64,000 bases of DNA, from contig JAQGDQ010000327.1 in the NCBI GenBank assembly GCA_030141605.1, positions 186,001-250,000 on the forward strand, in the 5' to 3' direction. The notes beneath the pieces were generated by a model that made no database searches, had not been told where the DNA came from, and saw only the letters and a list, made by a program, of their open reading frames with translations. Numbering within the stretch: position 1 is the stretch's first letter; each line of letters opens with the position of its first letter. Positions 1 to 64,000 of the stretch are shown one piece after another. The position numbers and the translations under genes are program-made. The DNA is from Tubiluchus corallicola. Lineage: Eukaryota; Priapulida; Priapulimorpha; Priapulimorphida; Tubiluchidae.

Positions 1-2600
1 CTGTGGATGGTGTCAGACCTAACAGAGGATGCCCTACACCAATGCAGTATCCTAGGTTGCAGTCATATGCTAAACCAGAACCACCATGTTTTCTTTGCAG
101 TGAACATCACCGGTTGTGGCGCTGTGAGCAATTCAAGAAGATGAATATTTATGATAGACTTGCTCAGAAGTTCAAGTTATACCACCGCTCATATGACAGG
201 GAGGTGTGGGAAGAAATTTGTTTGTTCAGGCTGCGGATGTAGCAAGAAACATACCATGTACATTCATGTAGATGAGCCCAGTACTACAGAAAGCGCTGAT
301 GTTATGGTGTCTAATGCCTGTACTTCTACACGCGGTAATACTTGTATGCCAGTGGTTCAGGTAGTAGTCAATAATACATGCCAAGCACGAGCACTATTAG
401 ACACGTTCTACCAGTTCCTTTTGTTCTCGAAAGTTGGTTAGACAGTTTGGAATAACTGGCAGTAAGGAGGATTATCAACTGAGGACACTGAATAGATCAT
501 CTGTTAAATCTTCTGAAGTGGTTAGCCTTGCTATTTCGCCCAGTGCTGGAGAGTCGGTCAATATGTCAAGAGTCTATGTCATTAACAAAATACCAGCTCA
601 GTGTGAAGGAGTGGACACCAACAAGTATTCACAACTTTCCGACATTGTACTTCCTGTTGGCAAGCATCTTCAGAGTTCGGGCATTGACATATTCATTGGG
701 CAAGATAATGCGGAAGCCCTTGTAATGCCAGGAAAGGAAAGAGAGGAGACCCCTTCGCTGTGCAATATTTGGTTGGTGTTTGAATGGCAGCAGGACTCCA
801 TCTGTAGCCAGTCAGAGAGCTATTTCTCATTTTGTGACCCTCCTGTCAATTGAAGAGGAAGTGCAGAAGATCTGTTACATTGAAAATGAGGGCACAGATA
901 ATACATCATGGTCACGGGAAGACAAATCCATAGTAGAAATGTGGGATGAAGAATGCCACATGGTGGGTAGCCACTTTGAGATTCCCATCCCATGGAAGGA
1001 TAGAAGTGAACCACTTCCGAATAATTTTGTGGTAGCAAAGGCATGTCTAGAATCACTTGTCAAGAGACTCAATAAGAGAAATCTTTTCCAGTGATATAAT
1101 GATGAGATTACCAAGCTTGTTGAGAATGGCTAAGCAGAATCCATACCTGCATACGACATTTTTAATGCAGAAAGAATATGGTACTTGCCTCATCATGATA
1201 TTATAACCGAGAAGAAGCCAGGCAAGCTTAGAGCTGTATTCAATTGCGCCAGTAAATTTCATGGAAGGTCTTTGAATGAGAAACGCAAGCAAGGCTCAAA
1301 TCTCACCAATAAGCTTTTACATGTTCTTCTTCATTTCAGGCAGCACCTTAAGCTGATATAGAAGCAATGTATAATCAAAGACAGAGATGCACTTCATTTC
1401 TTATGGTACAAGAATGGTGATGTAGTGCATTATTGTATGACTTCACATTTATTTGGTGGCATCTGGTGCGCAGCCGTTCTACTTATGCTCTGCAATGTGC
1501 AGCCATGTACGAATGTGCGGCCGTGGACTCCATCATGAAGGACATTGTCATGAAGTCATTCTATGTTGATGACTGTCTAAGATCAGCTGCCACACTTGAA
1601 GAAGCATGCACGGTTATACACGATGTGCCAAAAGTTTTGATGAAGTCTGGTTTCAACTTAACTGCTTTTTGTTATCAATGACAGGGAGTTGCTTTGCGAA
1701 ATACCACAGCATAAACGGGCAAAGGAAATCAAAGTTTTTGGAATAGAAGCATCTGGAAGGGTGCTAGGTGTTGAATGGAGCATCATATGAAATGAGTTCT
1801 ACTTAGTGGTTGACAAGAAACTGTTACAAAATGACAATATTTCCAGAAGGAAGATGTTGAGTATAGTGTTGTCCACATTTGATCCCCTAGGTCTTTTTGG
1901 ACCTCTGGTTTTTACAGGAAAGTTGCTGTTTCAGGACGCAACTAGCCATAGGCTGTCTTGGGATGAAGTTGCCCCATCTGATCTTAGTATTAATGGAGCA
2001 CATGGCTATATTCACTTGAAGGCATAAGTCAGTTGCGGAGACCTAGGGGAATAAAACCTGCGGAGTTCCATGATGCTGTTATCAAGCTGCACCACTTCTC
2101 TGATGCCATCTTGCTTATGGCGTTGCTCATACATACGATGTGTCAACAAAGCAGGGGCTATTTTTGCAGAGTTTTCATGAGCAAGAACAAGGTAGCACCT
2201 TTAAAGCTGTGTACAATTCCTCGCCTGGAGCTACATGCGGCAGATCTGCCATTGCTATGTAAAGAGCTGGATATTAAAGTTTACAATTTGCTCTTCACGT
2301 GCGATTCTGAGATAGTGCTGAAGTACATAGCAAATGACAGCAGAAGATTTCATGTATTTGTTGGCAACCGGATTAGCACTATACGCCAGCTGTGGCAACC
2401 TGATCAGTGCACTTCGTTTCAATGAAATCTCAGCTCGTGACATTTGGACCCGTGACCTTGGTCTGAAGTCAACCAATCTCGGGCCAACCCATACCACTCA
2501 GTTTGTGTTGTCGAGACCTCTCACTTGATATAGTACAAGCCAATATTCTTAAAGAATGGAAAAACCTACCCGTTTTCAGCTTTTGGCCACTAGCGGAATT
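1..2600 (+). mobile_element. BEL/Pao retrotransposon copy 1 (decayed, cut by window start)
   Basis: In order: a gag zinc knuckle CFLCSEHHRLWRC (about 87-125), a protease region with LLDTF near 395 and a DUF1758-like IDIFIGQDN near 690, reverse transcriptase pieces (YLPHHDIITEKKPGKLRAVFN near 1175; YVDD near 1561), the FDPLG block after RT (1876) and a Pao RNase H-like part with IPRLELHAA (2216). The order is that of a BEL/Pao polyprotein. At least five frameshifts or stops break it. No integrase follows, so the copy is 3'-truncated. It lies in the 3' flank of the zinc transporter gene. Confidence 0.85.
434..2560 (+). pseudogene. BEL/Pao pol remnant (protease, RT, RNase H), copy 1
   Basis: The reading frame changes near 430, 850, 1130, 1370, 1680, 2025 and 2430. 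The catalytic YVDD of RT is still readable in the segment 1433-1681 (SFYVDDCLRSA). The SEC peptide runs on as VDKKLLQNDNISRRKML, LSTFDPLGLFGP and so on, as in the region joining RT and RNase H of Pao elements. The damage excludes a working protein. Confidence 0.8.
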
Positions 2601-2639
2601 TTTTTCACTATCCAAATGATCTTAATTCAGTCACGCATA

Positions 2640-2725
2640 AGAGCTTGGGCCCATCTAGCCACATACCGAAAATTGTGGCTCTAGCCCAAAAACTGTAGAG
2701 CCTAACGAAAAACTGATATGTCTAC
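2640..2725. repeat. Dispersed repeat, inverted relative to 57945-58025
   Basis: The segment around CTAGCCACATACC, AAAATTGTGG and CTAACGAAAAA reappears as its reverse complement near 57945-58025 (TTCGTTAGGCT, CACAATTTTTGG, TATGTGGCTAGG). Identity is high but imperfect by eye. No coding capacity. The two copies are 55 kb apart, outside and inside the zinc transporter gene. Confidence 0.65.
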
Positions 2726-2756
2726 TGCATGTCCTTGACCCAAAACCATAGGATGT

Positions 2757-3260
2757 ACCCACCCTGCAAGTGACTATAGCTATTTTACGTATGGAGTTAT
2801 TGATGCCCCATTTTAACATTTTCGACAATGTCACGTGACTTGGTCAGGTCTACTTTTCCAATAATGCTTAATGCACATCCACACCTCGTTGGCTACCCAT
2901 ACGTGCAAAAACATAGACTGCTTTTCAAATACTGTAAGTGGAGTTGATTGACAAAGAAATTCACCCTTATTTCCACATTTTGGCTCCAGCTGCTGTGACA
3001 TTTGATCCAGAGGTCACCATTCCTTCATTGTTCTCTGGCTACCTACATTAGGTACATACCCTGCAAGTTTCGTTATTCTAGGTTGTTTCCACATGGAGTT
3101 ATTGACAAGTCCCCGTTTTAACACTTCTTCTAATGTCAGGTGACCTGGCCAACCCATATTTTGAAATATACGTAATGCACACCTACACGTACCTGGCTAC
3201 CCATACATGCATAAACATTGACTTTTAGTCCAATGCTGTAGGAAGAGTTGAGAATCCATT
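2757..3260. repeat. Diverged tandem duplication, period about 302 bp
   Basis: Landmarks recur in the same order: ACCCTGCAAGT (2759 and 3058), ATGGAGTTATTGA (2791 and 3093), TAATGCACA-CC (about 2869 and 3174) and GGCTACCCATAC (about 2890 and 3198). Identity is roughly 75-80 percent by eye. The second unit is incomplete. No open frame spans either unit. Confidence 0.7.
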
Positions 3261-4116
3261 TTATTGCAATCCCAATGTTAATGCTATAATCAGAATAGTT
3301 CAGCAAATACTGAACTTAAAGAGATCGTTTTAAGAGACTTTTCGTAGAGGTCGGTCACCAGGTATACCCACCCAATTAACTAACAAGGCTTAAATTAAAG
3401 GAACTAGCTGCTAGGAATGTGACAACTCATCTGCTCTTACATTGTTTAACTGTAATTGTTTAGGGCTAATTTGGGGAAAGTCTGTATGTAGCGTTGGCAA
3501 TATATAGAAAATCGTGAAAAATTTCAATGTTGCGCTCTTACCTTTGTTTGTTTTAATGAAAGTATTTATTTATATAAGAGATGCGTTAAGTTAGTTCTTA
3601 TTGGTTCGTATGTTGAAATAAATCTCAATGAAAATAATAAACTGCATGCACTGTTATACACGTGTTTTGGCAGGTTATTAAAGAAAAAGTGTTGCATTTT
3701 AATTTATATACCAAATAATAGTCAGTTTTCAATAGACATAACATATAATAGTCTAGAGAATATTATAAAGGTCTTACTTGCATACAAACAATTTAGACAG
3801 AGGCTGACACATTTGCTTAAAATTTTTGGCTAAGGTAATTAAACCAAAGTATAGTTTATAAAGTGTATTAATTACAATGATTAGCACAGCTAGTTTTGGC
3901 TGCCAGCTTCCGGAAAATTAGTGTTAGCTATAGTCGGCGTGCTTGGCAGTTAAATGTTTTCCATGCATATTTGAATTTGTACCCTGTATGAGACCTAGTT
4001 TAGCTTATCATAGAGGCTAAAATAGTGATTGTTCCTTGAAACGGCTTCTGACATTTTTATTTGTTAAACGTTAATAAAGTAATGAACAATATGGCAAGAA
4101 ATCACAACAGTACGGA

Positions 4117-4148
4117 CGCACTCACGCACGCACACACGCGCGCGCACA
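4117..4148. repeat. CA/CG dinucleotide microsatellite
   Basis: About 30 bp of alternating purine and pyrimidine (CACGCACGCACACACGCG type). Confidence 0.85.
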
Positions 4149-5089
4149 TGCAGAAGGAGATAAAGAGAATATTGTACATGTGACGTATAGGCAACCGTAA
4201 TACATTTTTTCGTAATACAGCAGTACACATTTTACAATTACTGTGGTTTCTGACCGCAAGTGCATATTAACGTTATACAGGAACTATATGCATAAAAAGC
4301 CTCTCAACCAACTTTTAGCAACGTTTTCTTGTATACAGAATGATCCGATGAAAACGCCTATTTATTGTTAACTTTTATTTAATAAACGCACATTTCCGGG
4401 TATTTAAATTACAGAGTTACCAAAGTCTGTGATGCATGGCCAAGTAACATTACTTTATTGTACTGATTAGACTCGATAGCAGTTGTAATGTACTCACTGT
4501 ACAGTACACAGCGTGGGCCGTACTTGCACTAACTGGGCCTATACAATAGTGTCTGCCATTTGACGTTTTCACATTTTGGCGTAAATTCAGCCCGATTACG
4601 AAAGGACGATAAGGTAGCTTTAAGATAAAATCTAGTTCTAGCTTTCTTCCCAAAAAACAAAATTGAAATTATTCACTCTGAAGCACTAGCTGCTGCCACA
4701 TATATTCCTGTGGCCATTGTATTTATTTTATACTATTCATTGTACTGCTCATCTCACAGTTAAAATGCACGGCTATGATACTTTTGCAGAAGTTCGTAAT
4801 GATGCCTCTATATTCCATTGGCTCCAGATAAAAAAGATACAGTATGACTGTATAATGCGTGTAGTACTGTTAAGCATTAATACAATTGTGGACCAACTAT
4901 TAATGAAGATGGAATATTATGCCTCTTTGTCTGGTGATATACATAGTATTAGAAATTTTTAGTCTGATTCACTACATATACCTGCTGCTTTACGTAGAAT
5001 GTTGTTGAAAAATGTGATTTCTAACCGCATGGTGTGCATCACTTCCACCTATTGTACCACTGTTTATATAACACTCAATTAAGCTATGA

Positions 5090-5265
5090 CCATTAGGTGC
5101 AGCCATTTTAACGGTAAGTCGCTTGAAACTAGTTTAACAACATTGCATAAAGTTTGAGAAAAAAATTAGTGCATTTGTAGCGCACACCTCACAAACTAAG
5201 CAAAAGTAAAAATTATTTCGTATTTCAATAAGATCAATAATGTGCTTTTTTGTTTAATCGTAGTG
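5090..5265 (+). repeat. Dispersed non-coding repeat, copy 1 (pair with 19620-19795)
   Basis: GCAGCCATTTTAACGG, then GAAACTAGTTTAACAACATTGC, AGTTTGAGAAAAAAATTAG, AGCGCACAC and CAATAAGATCAATAATG recur in the same order near 19625-19790 (CAGCCATTTTAATGG and so on) with many mismatches. It is an old interspersed repeat of unknown class. Confidence 0.6.
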
Positions 5266-5912
5266 CAAACTAGGAAGGAGATACAATTTATAACGTTTTA
5301 TCATCTGGCATGAACATTTTCAATAGTTAAGAATTTTTCTTTTCCGGTTATATAAGCCACTCAAAGAGGGAAGCATAATAGCTAAACAACATAACTTTAA
5401 TCGTGTGCAAAGTTTTTGAGATAAACTCTAAATTCCATTTTCTTTCCCCTTATTAAAATGGGTGGCATGTGACTACCACAGTAATATCATATCATTTTTT
5501 CTCGTAACAAGCCACTACATTCTTAGTAAAACGCAAACTTTATATAAAAATAATTCATGTATTTATGAAAAGTATAATAAGGCATAATATAAGGTACTCT
5601 AATTGAAAACGGTGATTTAGAGTTTTAATCACTGACGGCTTGCTTGAGCAATTATTAAAGCAGACATATTGTCAATATAGCATACGTAAATCTCGCACTA
5701 TAAAGTAGTAAAGTGCTAATGACTATTTAAAAGTGAGTCCTGAACAAGTCTTCTTGTGTCACTTCGTCTTCATTAAGCATACACCTTTTACCACTTAATA
5801 GAGTGTTCGTTTACTCCGCTTACATCAATGGAGTAAAGTTGCCTCTTTTAATTAGTATGCAAGTGCACTTAACTCTCACTTCGAGTGATTGGTATAAAGC
5901 TTGTTTGGGTTT

Positions 5913-62242
<56,330 letters not shown>

Positions 62243-62845
62243 CTGCAATAAACAATATCCTGAATTTTGTGAAAAATACAAAATGTGTGCCAAATAAATT
62301 CTTAACAAAATCTCGCCGATATGCATTGGAAATACCCTAGTTGAAACAATAGCCTAATTATGGCATTATTACCATTACAATCACCAATGGCAACATGATT
62401 ATCAGTGTCACATAATCATTAAAATTGTCATTCATTTTCATCCTTGTCATCAGAATCAACGACATTGATGGCAAAAAACAATATCAGCAATAAATTAGGA
62501 AGAGTAAATTAGCAAGTAAACACCCAGCTCCCTGTTATTACGATTCGCACATCTGTAAGAAATTTTTTAAATTTTAAATTTTTTCTACAGTAGCCACATT
62601 GCCAAAACCATGTCTTCAGTACTGAACGTACATTTTCATTAAATGAACCAAAACCAAAAATATTCTAGGGTGCCACCAAACCGCAGCTTAAAAGAATGAT
62701 TGGGAGTGGTGCCAAACCAAATTCCTAATAAAATATTAAGTACCGAACCGATGCCAAACCGAATTTTCTTTTAATTCTAATTGAGAAGAAATATAAACTC
62801 TGTAATATTTTTTTGTTTTAAGCTAGTGGTGATTGGTCAATTGTG

Positions 62846-63092
62846 TATAATTGTTATGATTACTAAATCTATGTTTGTTTAACATTATGAAGTAATGTAT
62901 TTTAATACTTAAAAGTATTTTAAAAACAGTCCCAATTCTTTCAAAAAGCTGCTCAAACTATCTTGTATAACCAGTAATCGTTCTGATTACTAAATCTGTG
63001 TTGGTTTAAAGTAATGTAGTAAAGTATTAAGTATTTTAAAAGTAGCTCAAAATCTTTCAAACCATTCAAACTATTTTGTATAATCAATAAAA
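62846..63092. repeat. Diverged tandem duplication, period 127 bp
   Basis: GATTACTAAATCT recurs at 62858 and 62985, followed in both units by GTTTAA, AAGTATTTTAAAA, TCTTTCAAA and CTCAAACTAT or TTCAAACTAT. Confidence 0.8.
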
Positions 63093-63258
63093 GCAGTACT
63101 TAGTACTGCAGTAGGTATAGCAGTGCAATAGTATAATTGTTTAATTGTTAGAGTTCTCGTTTTATTTCTTCCTGTGGAAGCCAATACGTTGTATATAGGT
63201 TACAGGCAATGTGTGAAATCGGGTATTCTGCAGAATGTATAGACATTTTATAGATTGA

Positions 63259-63355
63259 CAAAACAAACCAGGTAAAGTGTCTAAAATAATTCCTTCTACA
63301 ATTTCCCTAAAACAAACCAGGTAAAGTGTCTAAAATAATTCCTTCTACAATTTTT
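63259..63355. repeat. Recent tandem duplication, period 49 bp
   Basis: AAACAAACCAGGTAAAGTGT, CTAAAATAATTCCTTCTACA and ATTT occur twice in a row with no visible difference except after the ATTT. Confidence 0.93.
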
Positions 63356-64000
63356 CTAGGTATTATATATAAGTCAAATGCTTGTCCTGCAAAGTGTGTA
63401 ATTATTGGATTCTTTATATTTTTCCAAGGCATTTTATATAATGGCAATTTTTTTTGTGTGAATTTGAATTCAGTTGGTTAGTTAGTTTGATGGTAGATAG
63501 ATGAACGGATGGGCGTACAGAGACAGAAACACAGAGATGCAAGCCTTATGGCCTGCTATACCGGCATTACATTATAAATTGCTTTAATTTAAAGGTCTAC
63601 TTTTAAATTATTGTGAAAATTTCATTCCCCTTACATAAAATTTCTATTATTAATCTCTTCCTGATAGCACCACTCATAGCTATTTGAATTGTGCTCAACA
63701 TGCAAAATTGCAAAAAAGATTTTAACAAAAACAGACTTCATAAATCCATATGCATGTACTGCTAATAGACTTTCTACGCACAAATAAGTTTACGAAAAAT
63801 TTTCCTAAGAACTCCAATAAATCTACCCTCATGATTACTAGATACTGAAAGTGATCCACCTAAGTGAAAAATAGTGACATTGGCCCCAACCACCAGCTTA
63901 ATTAGCACGTTAGGTAATGGCACATTCAGAGAAGAGTGTTTTCTCTTGCTAATCCTAACTTGTCAAGTAACTCGCCAGAATGTTCAGATTAGAGAGCCAA

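Larger units (their letters stand above)
3261..5912. other. 3' flank of the zinc transporter gene, no gene seen
   Basis: AT-rich non-coding sequence between the stop codon of the minus-strand gene (5913) and the BEL/Pao remnant. It holds a short CA/CG microsatellite (4117-4148) and one copy of a dispersed repeat (5090-5265). Short open frames at 4450-4653 and 4717-4962 have no recognisable motif. The gene's 3' UTR must lie in the upper part of this stretch. Confidence 0.6.
62243..64000. other. Upstream intron or flank of the zinc transporter gene
   Basis: Non-coding, AT-rich. The acceptor at 62243 shows that transcription starts further up. No first exon or promoter could be assigned. Holds two tandem duplications (62850-63100 and 63259-63355). 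Confidence 0.5.

Overview
This is animal nuclear DNA, most likely from an aquatic invertebrate. Its genes are split by introns with GT/AG borders. It carries BEL/Pao LTR retrotransposons (known only from animals), many LINEs, a PIF/Harbinger DNA transposon, a tRNA-derived SINE and long GA, TA and ATT microsatellites. I cannot name the species. A sponge, cnidarian or mollusc would all fit; there is no operon structure and nothing bacterial.

One host gene organises most of the window. Eight coding exons on the minus strand, from 62,242 down to 5,913, join in perfect phase into a 449-residue protein of the ZnT1 (SLC30A1) type, a zinc-exporting cation diffusion facilitator. Two exons are only 44 and 83 nt long and are easily missed. 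The gene covers about 56 kb for 1,350 nt of coding sequence, and almost all the rest is intron filled with mobile elements.

Layout by position: 1-2,600, BEL/Pao copy 1 in the 3' flank. 2,600-5,912, non-coding repeats. 5,913-6,164, last ZnT exon. 6,165-16,702 (intron 7), a SINE, BEL/Pao copy 2 (minus, with a 366-bp internal duplication) and a copy 3 gag (plus). 16,703-16,882, 20,705-20,787 and 21,611-21,654, exons 7, 6 and 5. 21,655-49,347 (intron 4, 27.7 kb), a deleted CR1-like LINE, BEL/Pao copy 4 with a recognisable 5' LTR and primer-binding site, LINE A (ORF1, endonuclease, RT), LINE B (PHD finger, endonuclease, RT), a BEL integrase piece, LINE C, BEL/Pao copy 5, a 2.97-kb Harbinger element with two genes, and a 300-bp GA tract. 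49,348-54,149, exons 4, 3 and 2 with RTE-like debris and a foldback-type repeat. 54,150-62,054 (intron 1), a 3'-truncated LINE F, a second inverted copy of the foldback repeat holding a perfect 148-bp palindrome, and diverged tandem repeats. 62,055-62,242, the exon with the start codon. 62,243-64,000, the 5' part of the gene or its flank, with short tandem duplications.

All retroelement reading frames except parts of LINE A, LINE F and the Harbinger genes are broken by several stops and frameshifts, so most copies are old. The five longer or more coherent LINE copies (A, B, C, D and F) lie on the same strand as the ZnT gene, while three of the four BEL/Pao copies inside the gene lie on the opposite strand.
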